DNA from: Serratia rhizosphaerae
GTDB lineage: Bacteria > Pseudomonadota > Gammaproteobacteria > Enterobacterales > Enterobacteriaceae
Direction of reading: 5' to 3'
DNA length: 64,000 bases
NCBI RefSeq assembly: GCF_009817885.1
Contig: NZ_CP041764.1
Coordinates: 806,001 to 870,000 of the forward strand
The notes under the pieces were generated by a model. That model was not told the origin of the DNA. It did no database searches and was given only the letters and a program-made list of their open reading frames with translations. Shown one piece after another: positions 31,830-41,296 of the stretch. The position numbers and the translations under genes were made by a program. Each line of letters starts with the position of its first letter. Position 1 is the first letter of the stretch.

Positions 31830-33398
31830 TTAGCGCGCCTGCTGCACGGAGGCAGTCGGTTGTTCAAAGTGGTAGCGGCCGGTTTTCAGGCTGCTTGGCC
31901 CCAGACGTGCAAACTTGAACATCAGGTACATTTCAGCCACCAGGAACAGAGTGTACAAGCCGCAGATCAGCCCCATGGAGAACAACAGATCGCCGACGGT
32001 CAGGGAAGAGTTCGCCACTGCAGTCGGCAGCACCTCACCGATGGCCCACGGCTGACGGCCGTATTCCGCCACAAACCAGCCCGCTTCTACCGCAATCCAT
32101 GGCAGAGGAATACCGTACAGCGCCGCACGCAGCAGCCATTTTTTCTGGCCGATGCGACCGCGCACCACGCTCAGGAAAGACAGGCCGATAATAGCCAGCA
32201 TCAGCACGCCGCAAGCCACCATGATGCGGAAAGCGAAGTACAGCGGCGCAACGCGTGGAATGGAGTCTTTGGTTGCCTGCGCGATCTGCGCTTCCGTCGC
32301 GTCGGAGACGTTCGGGGTATAGCGCTTCAGCAGCAGACCGTAGCCCAGATCCTGCTTGGTCTTGTCAAATTCGGCGCGGATGTTAGGGTCGGTATTGCCG
32401 GCGCGCAGCTCTTCCAGCAGCTGGTAGGCTTTCATCCCATTGCGGATACGCACTTCATGCTGCGCCATCAGATCTTTCAGGCCGGTGACCTGGGTATCGA
32501 CGGAGCGCGTTGCAATCAGGCCCAGCGCATACGGGATCTGAATGGAGAAGGCATTTTCCTGCTTGTCCTGATTGGGGATGCCGAACAGCGTAAAGGCCGC
32601 CGGCGCAGGCTGCGTTTCCCACTCCGCTTCGATAGCGGCCAGCTTGGTTTTCTGCACGTCGCCCATTTCATAACCGGATTCATCACCCAGCACGATAACG
32701 GACAATACTGCAGCCATGCCGAAACTGGCGGCAATGGCGAAGGAGCGTTTGGCGAACGCCACATCGCGACCTTTCAGCAGATAGTAAGCGCTGATGCCCA
32801 GCACGAACATGGCGCCGGTGGTGTAACCGGCGGCAACGGTGTGAACAAACTTCACCTGCGCGACCGGGTTCAGCACCAGCTCCGAGAAGCTGACCATCTC
32901 CATACGCATGGTTTCGAAGTTGAAGTCCGAAGCGATAGGGTTCTGCATCCAGCCGTTGGCGACCAGGATCCACAGCGCCGACAGGTTGGAGCCCAGGGCG
33001 ACGAACCAGGTGACCGCCATGTGCTGCACCTTGCCCAGCCGATCCCAGCCGAAGAAGAACAGACCGACCAGCGTCGATTCAAGGAAGAACGCCATCAGAC
33101 CCTCGATGGCCAGAGGGGCCCCGAAGATATCGCCGACGTAGTGGGAGAAATATGACCAGTTGGTCCCGAACTGGAACTCCATGGTCAAGCCGGTGGCCAC
33201 ACCCAGGGCAAAGTTAATTGCAAATAACTTACCCCAGAATTTGGTCATATCTTTATAGATTTGTTTGCCAGACAGCACATATACCGTTTCCATAATTGCC
33301 AGCAGAAACGCCATGCCAAGCGTTAATGGGACAAATAGGAAGTGGTACATCGCCGTTAAAGCAAACTGTAAGCGCGACAGTTCGACAATATCAAACAT
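31830..33398 (-). CDS. cydA: Cytochrome bd-I ubiquinol oxidase subunit I
   Basis: This 522-aa catalytic subunit binds haems b558, b595 and d and oxidises ubiquinol while reducing O2 to water. The haem-ligand His19 lies in LTAMYHFLFVPLTLG. His186 falls in the VKFVHTVAAGY block, and Met393 lies in a later helix. The periplasmic Q-loop with GYGLLLKRYTPNV binds quinol. I chose the ATG at 33398 (MFDIVELSRLQ) with an AAGGAGTC Shine-Dalgarno. The 52-codon in-frame extension to 33554 is not conserved. The length equals E. coli CydA. Confidence 0.98.
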   Translation of the reverse strand: MFDIVELSRLQFALTAMYHFLFVPLTLGMAFLLAIMETVYVLSGKQIYKDMTKFWGKLFAINFALGVATGLTMEFQFGTNWSYFSHYVGDIFGAPLAIEGLMAFFLESTLVGLFFFGWDRLGKVQHMAVTWFVALGSNLSALWILVANGWMQNPIASDFNFETMRMEMVSFSELVLNPVAQVKFVHTVAAGYTTGAMFVLGISAYYLLKGRDVAFAKRSFAIAASFGMAAVLSVIVLGDESGYEMGDVQKTKLAAIEAEWETQPAPAAFTLFGIPNQDKQENAFSIQIPYALGLIATRSVDTQVTGLKDLMAQHEVRIRNGMKAYQLLEELRAGNTDPNIRAEFDKTKQDLGYGLLLKRYTPNVSDATEAQIAQATKDSIPRVAPLYFAFRIMVACGVLMLAIIGLSFLSVVRGRIGQKKWLLRAALYGIPLPWIAVEAGWFVAEYGRQPWAIGEVLPTAVANSSLTVGDLLFSMGLICGLYTLFLVAEMYLMFKFARLGPSSLKTGRYHFEQPTASVQQAR

Positions 33399-34010
33399 CT
33401 TGACTCCTTGCTCCTCGCAGGAAGACTCCGAATTGCGGCTATTGCTATTACGCCCGATGACGCAGCAAACAATAACGCCCCGCAGTGAATGCCATAAAAA
33501 ACAACAATTTCGATCCCAGGGTTCCGCTTTCAACCGCATGCTGAAAACCGACAATGGGGAACAAATACAACAAGATCAACGATTCATAATGACAGTATGA
33601 TGATACTCGCCCAAACCCACACAATAAATAGGATTTTACGTGACGCGGGTTGGAATTTTGGCTACAGGTCAAAAGCTAGCCAAAATGAGTATGCAGCTTT
33701 AATTTGATCTGGAACAATTTAAGCCTATCTGAACTTTATTTCCAGATTCATCACACGATTTCGCATATTTTTCTTGGGGGTATGTTACGCAATGGTTTAA
33801 TTGTTTTTTATTGATATTTTTGTGTTAAATAAATGTAACCCACAAAGAGGCTTATTGTATTTTTAGCTATTATATTGCGATTTATATTAACCTTTTATTT
33901 CCATTAAAAGTGTAGCAGTGAGTTTCGTTATCCATTGCGCTTTAGTTAATTAATCATAGACTAAATTGAGACATTGATCGCAGATTCGGCGGTTTTTACC
34001 CGTCGAGCAA
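33399..34010. promoter_or_regulatory. AT-rich regulatory region upstream of cydA
   Basis: This is 612 bp of AT-rich sequence without a gene, between cydA and the suc terminator. An FNR-like site TTGAT-CTGG-AACAA (33704-33717; 9 of 10 fixed bases) lies about 306-319 nt upstream of the cydA start. An ArcA-type GTTAATTAATCA stretch is at 33945-33956. In E. coli a similarly long region carries several promoters regulated by ArcA, FNR and H-NS. The mng genes that separate suc and cyd in E. coli are absent. Confidence 0.6.
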
Positions 34011-34036
34011 TAAAAAAGGCCGCCTAAAAGGCGGCC
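34011..34036 (-). terminator. Terminator of the sdh-suc operon
   Basis: On the minus strand GGCCGCC-TTTTA-GGCGGCC is followed by TTTTTTATT, an excellent intrinsic terminator 34 nt past the sucD stop. In E. coli the 3' UTR ending at this point is processed into the Hfq-dependent small RNA SdhX (RybD). The homologous location here (34011-34069) is a candidate, but I cannot confirm sequence conservation. Confidence 0.92.
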
Positions 34037-34069
34037 AAACATGTCGAGATAGTAGAATACGGTGGCAGA

Positions 34070-34942
34070 TTAGCGCTTCAGAACCGCTTTCACTGCATCG
34101 CCGATATCCGCCAGGCTGCGTACGGTTTTCACACCGGCAGCTTCCAGCGCGGCAAATTTCTCATCCGCAGTGCCTTTACCACCGGCGATGATCGCACCGG
34201 CATGGCCCATGCGCTTGCCTTTCGGCGCGGTAACGCCGGCAATGTAGCCCACAACAGGCTTGGTCACATGATCCTTGATATACGCGGCCGCTTCTTCTTC
34301 CGCGCTGCCGCCGATCTCGCCGATCATCACAATCGCTTCAGTCTGCGGATCTTCCTGGAACATTTTCAGGATGTCGATAAAGTTGGAGCCCGGAATCGGG
34401 TCGCCGCCAATACCCACGCAGGTAGACTGGCCCAGACCGGCATCGGTAGTCTGTTTTACCGCTTCATAGGTCAGGGTGCCGGAGCGGGAAACGATACCCA
34501 CTTTACCTGGCAGGTGAATATGGCCCGGCATGATGCCGATTTTGCATTCGCCTGGGGTGATCACGCCCGGGCAGTTTGGCCCGATCATGCGCACGCCGGC
34601 TTCGTCCAGCTTCACTTTCACCGTCAGCATATCCAGCGTCGGGATACCTTCGGTGATGGTGATGATCAGCTTGATGCCTGCATCAATGGCTTCCAGGATA
34701 GAATCTTTACAGAACGGCGCCGGTACGTAGATAACGGACGCGGTCGCGCCGGTGGCTTCTACCGCTTCACGCACGGTGTTGAAGACCGGCAGGCCCAGAT
34801 GCTGAGTACCGCCCTTGCCCGGAGTTACGCCGCCGACCATTTTGGTACCGTAAGCGATAGCCTGCTCGGAGTGGAAGGTCCCCTGGCTACCGGTGAAGCC
34901 CTGGCAGATTACTTTGGTGTTTTTATCGATTAAAATGGACAT
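34070..34942 (-). CDS. sucD: Succinyl-CoA synthetase alpha subunit
   Basis: This 290-aa subunit of the TCA enzyme makes ATP and succinate from succinyl-CoA. The CoA-binding Rossmann fold is at the N-terminus (QGFTGSQGTFHSEQAI). The active-site phosphohistidine lies in the GHAGAI motif near residue 246. Length and sequence match E. coli SucD (289 aa). Its ATG overlaps the sucC stop (TAATG). It is the last gene of sdhCDAB-sucABCD. Confidence 0.98.
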   Translation of the reverse strand: MSILIDKNTKVICQGFTGSQGTFHSEQAIAYGTKMVGGVTPGKGGTQHLGLPVFNTVREAVEATGATASVIYVPAPFCKDSILEAIDAGIKLIITITEGIPTLDMLTVKVKLDEAGVRMIGPNCPGVITPGECKIGIMPGHIHLPGKVGIVSRSGTLTYEAVKQTTDAGLGQSTCVGIGGDPIPGSNFIDILKMFQEDPQTEAIVMIGEIGGSAEEEAAAYIKDHVTKPVVGYIAGVTAPKGKRMGHAGAIIAGGKGTADEKFAALEAAGVKTVRSLADIGDAVKAVLKR

Positions 34943-36108
34943 TATTTACCCTCCACTGCCGCAACAACTTGCTGAGCCGCATCAGTCAGGCTGGTCGCAG
35001 CAATGATATTCAGACCGCTGTCCGCCAGTTTCTTGGCGCCCAGTTCGGCATTGTTACCTTCCAGACGCACCACCACCGGGACATTAACGCCCACTTCGGC
35101 CACTGCGCCAATGATACCGTCGGCGATCAGGTCGCAACGCACGATACCACCGAAAATGTTCACCAGAACCGCTTTCACCTTGTCGTCGGACAGGATGATT
35201 TTAAACGCTTCGGTCACGCGCTCTTTGGTTGCGCCGCCGCCCACGTCCAGGAAGTTGGCCGGTTCGCCGCCGTGCAGTTTCACGATGTCCATGGTGCCCA
35301 TCGCCAGACCTGCGCCGTTAACCATGCAGCCGATGTTGCCATCCAGCGCCACGTAGTTCAGTTCCCACTGCGCCGCACGTGATTCACGCTCATCTTCCTG
35401 AGACAGGTCGCGCATTTCACGCAGTTCCGGCTGACGGAACAGTGCGTTGCCGTCCGCGCCCAGTTTGCCGTCCAGGCACACCAGGTCGCCCTGCTTGGTG
35501 ATCACCAGCGGGTTGATCTCAACCATCGCCAGGTCACGCTCCAGGAACAGGGTCGCCAGACCCATGAAGATTTTGGCGAACTGGCTGACCTGTTTGCCGG
35601 TCAGGCCCAGTTTGAACGCCAACTCACGGCCCTGGTAAGGCTGCGGGCCCGCCAGCGGATCGATAGTGGTTTTGTGGATCAGTTCCGGGGTCTCTTCCGC
35701 CACTTTCTCGATTTCCACGCCGCCTTCGGTAGACGCCATGAATACGATGCGACGGGTTCCGCGGTCAACCACCGCGCCCAGATACAGCTCTTTGTCGATA
35801 TCGGTAGCAGCTTCAACCAGGATCTGGTGAACCGGCTGGCCCAGCGCGTCAGTCTGGTAGGTCACCAGACGCTTGCCCAGCCAGGCTTCAGCGAAAGCAC
35901 GGATATCTTCTTTGCTGTTTACCACTTTAACGCCGCCGGCTTTGCCGCGGCCGCCAGCATGAACCTGACATTTAACTACCCACGGACCGGCACCGATTTT
36001 GGATGCGGCTTCTTCTGCTTCACGCGGTGTAGTACAGGCATAACCGGTTGGTGCCGGCATACCATACCGAGCAAACAACTGTTTTGCCTGATATTCGTGT
36101 AAATTCAT
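34942..36108 (-). CDS. sucC: Succinyl-CoA synthetase beta subunit
   Basis: This 388-aa ATP-grasp subunit binds nucleotide and succinate. The start MNLHEYQAKQLFARYGMP and the GGRGKAGGVKVV and MVEINPLVITKQGDLVCLDGKL blocks are diagnostic. The length equals E. coli SucC (388 aa). sucD follows with a 1-nt overlap. The 119-nt gap to sucB contains no obvious terminator. Confidence 0.98.
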   Translation of the reverse strand: MNLHEYQAKQLFARYGMPAPTGYACTTPREAEEAASKIGAGPWVVKCQVHAGGRGKAGGVKVVNSKEDIRAFAEAWLGKRLVTYQTDALGQPVHQILVEAATDIDKELYLGAVVDRGTRRIVFMASTEGGVEIEKVAEETPELIHKTTIDPLAGPQPYQGRELAFKLGLTGKQVSQFAKIFMGLATLFLERDLAMVEINPLVITKQGDLVCLDGKLGADGNALFRQPELREMRDLSQEDERESRAAQWELNYVALDGNIGCMVNGAGLAMGTMDIVKLHGGEPANFLDVGGGATKERVTEAFKIILSDDKVKAVLVNIFGGIVRCDLIADGIIGAVAEVGVNVPVVVRLEGNNAELGAKKLADSGLNIIAATSLTDAAQQVVAAVEGK

Positions 36109-36227
36109 GATGTTCTATCCATTCAAGTCTGAAGTTTTAGCCGGGTCACGGACGCAAAGGCGAGCATGACGGAACGGCCACATAGCACAGAGTGTGGGCG
36201 CGGCGTACCGCGCCCAGGCAAGGGTTA

Positions 36228-37442
36228 CTACACGTCCAGCAGCAGACGAGCCGGATCTTCCAGCATTTCTTTCACCGTCACCAGGTAACCCACGGACTCT
36301 TTGCCGTCGATCAGGCGGTGGTCATAAGAAAGTGCCAGATACATCATTGGCTGAATCACAACCTGGCCATTGACCGCCATCGGACGATCCTTGATGGCGT
36401 GCATGCCCAGGATGGCGCTCTGCGGTGGGTTGATGATCGGCGTAGACATCAGAGAACCGAAGACGCCGCCGTTGGTGATGGTGAAGTTACCGCCGGTCAG
36501 TTCTTCCACTTTCAATTTGCCGTCACGGCCTTTGACCGCCAGCTCTTTGATTTTTTTCTCGATCTCAGCCATCGACATGGTGTCTACGTCGCGCAGAACC
36601 GGGGTCACCAGGCCGCGAGGCGTGGATACCGCGATGCTGACGTCGAAGTAGTTGTGGTAAACCACATCATCGCCGTCGATAGACGCGTTCACTTCCGGGT
36701 AACGCTTCAGCGCTTCTACCACTGCCTTGATGTAGAAGGACATGAAGCCCAGACGCACGCCGTGACGTTTTTCGAACGCTTCACCGTACTGCTTACGCAG
36801 ATCCATAATCGGCTGCATGTTGATTTCGTTGAAGGTCGTCAACATGGCGGTGCTGTTTTTCGCTTCCAGCAGACGCTCGGCTACGCGCTTGCGCAGGCGA
36901 GTCATCGGCACGCGCTTCTCAGAACGGGCGCTCAGCGCCGGCTGAGGCGCGGCTTCTGGGGCTGGAGCCGATTTCTTGCCGCCGTTCGCCAGGTGAGCTT
37001 CCACGTCTTCACGCGTGATACGGCCGCCGACGCCGCTGCCTTTGATGGCGCTGGCGTCCAGGTCGTGCTCGGCAATCAGACGGCGAATCGCCGGGCTGAG
37101 AGCATCATTGCTTTCTTCTGCCGCAGCGGCTGGAGCAGCCTGCGCTGCCGGAGCGGCTTCCGCCGCTTTAGCCGGTTCTGCTGCCGGTTTGTCGCCGCTG
37201 GCGCCCGGACGGATACGGCCCAGGATCTGGCGAGAAAGCACGGTGGCGCCTTCTTCTTCCACGATGGCGTCAAGCACGCCCGCTTCACTGGCCGGCACTT
37301 CCAGCACCACCTTATCGGTTTCGATTTCCACCAGAACTTCGTCACGCTCGACGCTGTCGCCCGGTTTTTTATGCCAGGTCGCTACCGTCGCATCAGCAAC
37401 CGATTCAGGAAGGTCAGGAACCAGAATATCTACGCTACTCAT
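36228..37442 (-). CDS. sucB: 2-oxoglutarate dehydrogenase E2 (dihydrolipoyl succinyltransferase)
   Basis: This 404-aa core subunit of the oxoglutarate dehydrogenase complex transfers the succinyl group to CoA. The single lipoyl domain (1-80) carries the lipoylated lysine in ETDKVVLEVPA. An Ala/Pro linker and the E1/E3-binding domain (about 112-148, LSPAIRRLIAEHDLDAS) follow. The catalytic domain ends with the active-site motif YDHRLIDGKE. E. coli SucB is 405 aa. It is 18 nt after sucA. Confidence 0.98.
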   Translation of the reverse strand: MSSVDILVPDLPESVADATVATWHKKPGDSVERDEVLVEIETDKVVLEVPASEAGVLDAIVEEEGATVLSRQILGRIRPGASGDKPAAEPAKAAEAAPAAQAAPAAAAEESNDALSPAIRRLIAEHDLDASAIKGSGVGGRITREDVEAHLANGGKKSAPAPEAAPQPALSARSEKRVPMTRLRKRVAERLLEAKNSTAMLTTFNEINMQPIMDLRKQYGEAFEKRHGVRLGFMSFYIKAVVEALKRYPEVNASIDGDDVVYHNYFDVSIAVSTPRGLVTPVLRDVDTMSMAEIEKKIKELAVKGRDGKLKVEELTGGNFTITNGGVFGSLMSTPIINPPQSAILGMHAIKDRPMAVNGQVVIQPMMYLALSYDHRLIDGKESVGYLVTVKEMLEDPARLLLDV

Positions 37443-37460
37443 TAGCTTTCCCTTAAATTT

Positions 37461-40268
37461 TTAATCAATATTCAGCGCATCATTAACCAGAGCCTGCTGC
37501 TGCTTCTGGTGTACGGACATATAACCCACTGCCGGAGAAGCAGAGGCCGGACGTCCGGCGTAACGTAAAGAGGCTCCGAACGGAATCACTTCACGGAAAT
37601 TGTGTTGGCTGCAGTACCAGGCGCCCTGGTTCAGCGGCTCTTCCTGACACCAGACGAAGTCATGGACGTGCGAATACTGCTCCAGTACCGCCTGCACCGC
37701 CTGGTGCGGGAACGGATACAGCTGTTCGATACGGACAATGGCGACGTCTTTCTGGCCATTTTTGCGACGCTGTTCCAGCAGGTCGTAGTACACCTTGCCG
37801 GAGCACAACACCACGCGTTTCACCGCCTTCGGATCCAGCTCGTCGATTTCGCCGATCGCCGGCAGGAAGGTGCCGTTCGCCAGTTCATCCAGCGAAGAGA
37901 TCGCCAACGGATGACGCAGCAGGGATTTCGGCGACATCACCACCAACGGACGGCGCATACCGCGCAGCGCCTGACGACGCAGCATATGATAAACCTGAGC
38001 CGGCGTGGACGGGATGCAGACCTGCATATTCTGTTCTGCGCACAGCTGCAGATAACGCTCCAGACGCGCGGAGGAGTGCTCCGGCCCCTGGCCTTCATAG
38101 CCGTGCGGCAGCAGCATCACCAGGCCGCACATACGGCCCCATTTCTGCTCGCCGGAGCTGATGAACTGGTCAATCACCACCTGAGCGCCGTTGGCGAAGT
38201 CGCCGAACTGCGCTTCCCAGATGGTCAGAGTGCGTGGTTCTGCCGTAGCGTAACCGTATTCGAACGCCAGCACCGCCTCTTCAGACAGCACGGAGTCCCA
38301 GACTTTGAACTCGCCCTGGCCGGCGTGCACGTTAGACAGCGGCACATAAGAAGAGCCGTCTTTCTGGTTGTGCACCACCGCGTGACGGTGGAAGAAGGTG
38401 CCGCGGCCGGCATCTTCGCCCGACAGACGAATTGGGATGCCTTCATCGACCATCGTCGCGTAGGCCAGCGTTTCCGCCGCGCCCCAGTCAAACGGCTTGT
38501 TGCCCGCCGCCATTTCGGCGCGATCGGCGTAGATTTTCGCCACGCGCGACTGCATCTCTACCGATTCCGGCGCGCTGCTGATGCGTTTTGCCAGATCCTG
38601 CAGACGCTTGGTTTCCACCTTGCTCGGGTATTCTTCGTCCCACTCGTGGTTCAGATACGGCGACCAGGTGAAGGAGTGCAGATTCATCGGACGCCACTCT
38701 TCCACCACGCACTCGCCGCGGTCCAGCGCATCGCGATACAGATTGACCATTTCCGTGGCATCTTCCAGCGTCGCGACTTTCTGTTCGGTCAGCACGTCGG
38801 CATAGATTTTACGCGGCGTCGGGTGTTTCTTGATCTTCTGATACATCAGCGGCTGGGTTGCGCTCGGCTCATCGGCCTCGTTGTGCCCATGACGACGATA
38901 GCAAACCAGATCGATCATGACGTCGCGTTTAAAGGTGTTACGGAAATCCAACGCCAGACGGGTAACAAACGCCACCGCTTCCGGATCGTCAGCATTAACG
39001 TGGAAAATCGGCGACTGCACCATCTTGGCGATATCGGTACAGTACTGGGTGGAGCGCGCATCCTGCGGATTGGAGGTGGTGAAACCAATCTGGTTGTTGA
39101 TGACGATACGCACCGTGCCGCCCACTTCATAGCCGCGCGCCTGGGACATGTTCAGGGTTTCCTGCACCACGCCCTGGCCGGTAATCGCGGCGTCGCCGTG
39201 AATGGTGATCGGCAGCACCATGTTGCTGCGCGCTTCATCCAGGCGGTCGCGACGGGCGCGTACTGACCCCATGACCACCGGGCTGACGATCTCCAGGTGC
39301 GACGGGTTAAACGCCAGCGCCAGGTGAACCATGCCGCCTTCGGTTTCCACGTCGGACGAGAAGCCCTGGTGATATTTCACGTCACCGGTGCCGAGGTGTT
39401 CTTTATGCTTGCCGGCGAACTCGTCGAACAGGTCGGCCGGTTTTTTACCCAGCACGTTGATCAGCACGTTCAGACGGCCGCGGTGAGCCATGCCCAGCAC
39501 CACTTCGCGCGTGCCGTTCTTGCCGGCGTGACGCACCATCTCTTTCAGCATCGGCACCAGCGCGTCCCCGCCTTCGAGGGAGAAGCGCTTCGCCCCCGGG
39601 AACTTGGCGCCCAGGTAGCGTTCCAGGCCTTCCGCAGCGGTCAGCTCGTTCAGGAAACGGCGTTTCTCATCGCTGCTGAAATTGGCATGGCCAACCACCG
39701 ATTCGATACGCTGCTGGATCCAGCGTTTTTCTTCGGTATTGGTGATATGCATGTATTCCGCGCCGATAGAGCCGCAGTAAGTCTGCTTCAGCGCTTCATA
39801 CAGATCCGCCAGCTTCATGGTGTCTTTGCCGATGGCGAAAGAACCCACGTTGAAGGTTTCCTGGAAGTCGGCTTCGGTCAGGTTGTGGTAAGCAGGATCG
39901 AGGTCAGGGACTGCGTCCTGTTTCCACAGGCCAAGCGGGTCAAGGTTGGCATGCTGATGTCCGCGAAAGCGGAAGGCGTTGATCAGCTGCAGGACCTTCA
40001 CCTGTTTGGCATCGGTGTCCGGATCGTTGATGCTGCCGTTGTAACGCGCAGAATCTTTCGCCAGACGGCGGAAGTATTCACGAGTTTGGGAGTGAAGTTG
40101 ATCGGGTTTGACACCCGCGGTTGGGAGCTGTTGGAAAATGGAACGCCAGCTATCTTCGACAGAGCCCGGATCGGTTAGGTAGTCTTCATAGAGCTGCTCT
40201 ATGTAAGACTGGTTCGCGCCCGCCAGATAGGAGGAATCCAGCCAGGCCTTCATTGCGCCGTTCTGCAT
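37461..40268 (-). CDS. sucA: 2-oxoglutarate dehydrogenase E1 component
   Basis: This 935-aa thiamine-diphosphate enzyme decarboxylates 2-oxoglutarate. The N-terminal E2-interaction segment (SYLAGANQSYIEQLYEDYL) is followed by the ThDP domain with GMAHRGRLNVL and IHGDAAITGQGVVQETLNMS. The C-terminal transketolase-like domain has the LLPHGYEGQGPEHSSARLER block. E. coli SucA is 933 aa. It follows a 294-bp hairpin-rich spacer after sdhB, so it may have its own promoter as well as readthrough from sdh. Confidence 0.98.
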   Translation of the reverse strand: MQNGAMKAWLDSSYLAGANQSYIEQLYEDYLTDPGSVEDSWRSIFQQLPTAGVKPDQLHSQTREYFRRLAKDSARYNGSINDPDTDAKQVKVLQLINAFRFRGHQHANLDPLGLWKQDAVPDLDPAYHNLTEADFQETFNVGSFAIGKDTMKLADLYEALKQTYCGSIGAEYMHITNTEEKRWIQQRIESVVGHANFSSDEKRRFLNELTAAEGLERYLGAKFPGAKRFSLEGGDALVPMLKEMVRHAGKNGTREVVLGMAHRGRLNVLINVLGKKPADLFDEFAGKHKEHLGTGDVKYHQGFSSDVETEGGMVHLALAFNPSHLEIVSPVVMGSVRARRDRLDEARSNMVLPITIHGDAAITGQGVVQETLNMSQARGYEVGGTVRIVINNQIGFTTSNPQDARSTQYCTDIAKMVQSPIFHVNADDPEAVAFVTRLALDFRNTFKRDVMIDLVCYRRHGHNEADEPSATQPLMYQKIKKHPTPRKIYADVLTEQKVATLEDATEMVNLYRDALDRGECVVEEWRPMNLHSFTWSPYLNHEWDEEYPSKVETKRLQDLAKRISSAPESVEMQSRVAKIYADRAEMAAGNKPFDWGAAETLAYATMVDEGIPIRLSGEDAGRGTFFHRHAVVHNQKDGSSYVPLSNVHAGQGEFKVWDSVLSEEAVLAFEYGYATAEPRTLTIWEAQFGDFANGAQVVIDQFISSGEQKWGRMCGLVMLLPHGYEGQGPEHSSARLERYLQLCAEQNMQVCIPSTPAQVYHMLRRQALRGMRRPLVVMSPKSLLRHPLAISSLDELANGTFLPAIGEIDELDPKAVKRVVLCSGKVYYDLLEQRRKNGQKDVAIVRIEQLYPFPHQAVQAVLEQYSHVHDFVWCQEEPLNQGAWYCSQHNFREVIPFGASLRYAGRPASASPAVGYMSVHQKQQQALVNDALNID

Positions 40269-40562
40269 TATGATCCCTTAAGCTTTAAAGCTTCAGTTTT
40301 CGCCGTGGTTAACATAATTACCGTGATTAAAACGGTTTGCCGTAAAACGGTTCACTCGACGTATCTTCCCTCGTTACGGCGCAAGCGCCGGCACTCGGGG
40401 ATTGTTTACGTTCTGTTTGGACCTTGCGGTCCCTTACAAGGAACCTCTAAAAACCGGCGGGAGGAACCTGACTGCATGTTGCCGCAGTCACGGGTCAGTT
40501 TTTAGAGGCTTCCTGCCAATATTGCGCCGGGCCAACGGCTCCGGCGCGATATCACTTGCCTG
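40269..40562. repeat. Structured spacer between sdhB and sucA
   Basis: This 294-bp gap holds consecutive inverted repeats: AAGCTTTAAAGCTT (near 40281), CGGCGC-AA-GCGCCG (40377-40390), GGACC-TTGC-GGTCC (40419-40432), a 74-bp element (40440-40513) and a 12-bp stem (40519-40552, ATATTGCGCCGG with CCGGCGCGATAT). None has a strong T run in the sdh-to-suc direction, so they are more likely processing or attenuation structures than full terminators. Confidence 0.7.
40440..40513. repeat. 74-bp inverted-repeat (MITE-like) element
   Basis: The arms GGAACCTCTAAAAAC (40440-40454) and GTTTTTAGAGGCTTCC (40498-40513) are inverted repeats with one bulged base. An inner stem GACTGC/GCAGTC lies at 40470-40489. 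The long AT-flanked arms look like a small mobile repeat, but no target duplication or second copy is visible in this window. Confidence 0.5.
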
Positions 40563-41279
40563 TTATGCGCTGCGTTGCAGCAGCATCGACTTGATATGCC
40601 CGATTGCGCGGGTCGGGTTCAAGCCTTTAGGACATACACTGACACAATTCATGATGCTATGGCAGCGGAAAACACTGAAAGCGTCGTCCAAATCGTCTAA
40701 ACGTTCTGCCGTTTCGGTATCGCGGCTGTCGATCAGGAAACGATATGCCGCCAGCAGGCCGGCAGGGCCGATGAATTTGTCCGGGTTCCACCAGAACGAC
40801 GGGCAAGAGGTCGAACAGCAGGCGCACAGAATGCACTCATACAGGCCGTCCAGCTTGGCGCGCTCGTCCGGCGACTGCAGGTGCTCGCGCGCCGGCGGAT
40901 TTTTGCCGTCGTTAAGCAGATAAGGCCGGATTTTTTCATACTGGGTATAGAACTGGCTCATATCCACCACCAGGTCGCGCACCACCGGCAGACCCGGCAG
41001 CGGACGAATAACGATTTTGCCGCTGCCCTTGCGCAGCGACGAAATCGGGGTGATGCAGGCCAGGCCGTTTTTGCCGTTCATGTTCAGGCCGTCGGAACCG
41101 CACACGCCCTCACGGCATGAGCGGCGGAACGACAGCGTCGGATCCTTCTCTTTCAGTTGGATCAACGCATCCAGCAACATCATATCGCGACCTTCTTCCG
41201 CCTCAAGCGTGTAGTCCTGCATGTGCGGAGCGTCGTCGACATCCGGGTTATAGCGATATATTGAGAATTCGAGTTTCAT
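40563..41279 (-). CDS. sdhB: Succinate dehydrogenase iron-sulfur subunit
   Basis: This 238-aa subunit of complex II carries electrons from FAD to quinone. The cysteines of the [2Fe-2S] cluster are in CREGVCGSDGLNMNGKNGLAC-type spacing near residues 55-75. The [4Fe-4S] and [3Fe-4S] cysteines are in CILCACCSTSCPS near 149 and CHSIMNCVSVCPKGLNP near 206. The length equals E. coli SdhB (238 aa). It is the last sdh gene, 17 nt after sdhA. Confidence 0.98.
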   Translation of the reverse strand: MKLEFSIYRYNPDVDDAPHMQDYTLEAEEGRDMMLLDALIQLKEKDPTLSFRRSCREGVCGSDGLNMNGKNGLACITPISSLRKGSGKIVIRPLPGLPVVRDLVVDMSQFYTQYEKIRPYLLNDGKNPPAREHLQSPDERAKLDGLYECILCACCSTSCPSFWWNPDKFIGPAGLLAAYRFLIDSRDTETAERLDDLDDAFSVFRCHSIMNCVSVCPKGLNPTRAIGHIKSMLLQRSA

Positions 41280-41296
41280 CCATCGATCTCCGCGAA

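Noticed and set aside
40305..40505. Short plus-strand open frames in the sdhB-sucA spacer
   Set aside because: They are composed of the inverted-repeat structures and lack coding character or ribosome-binding sites.
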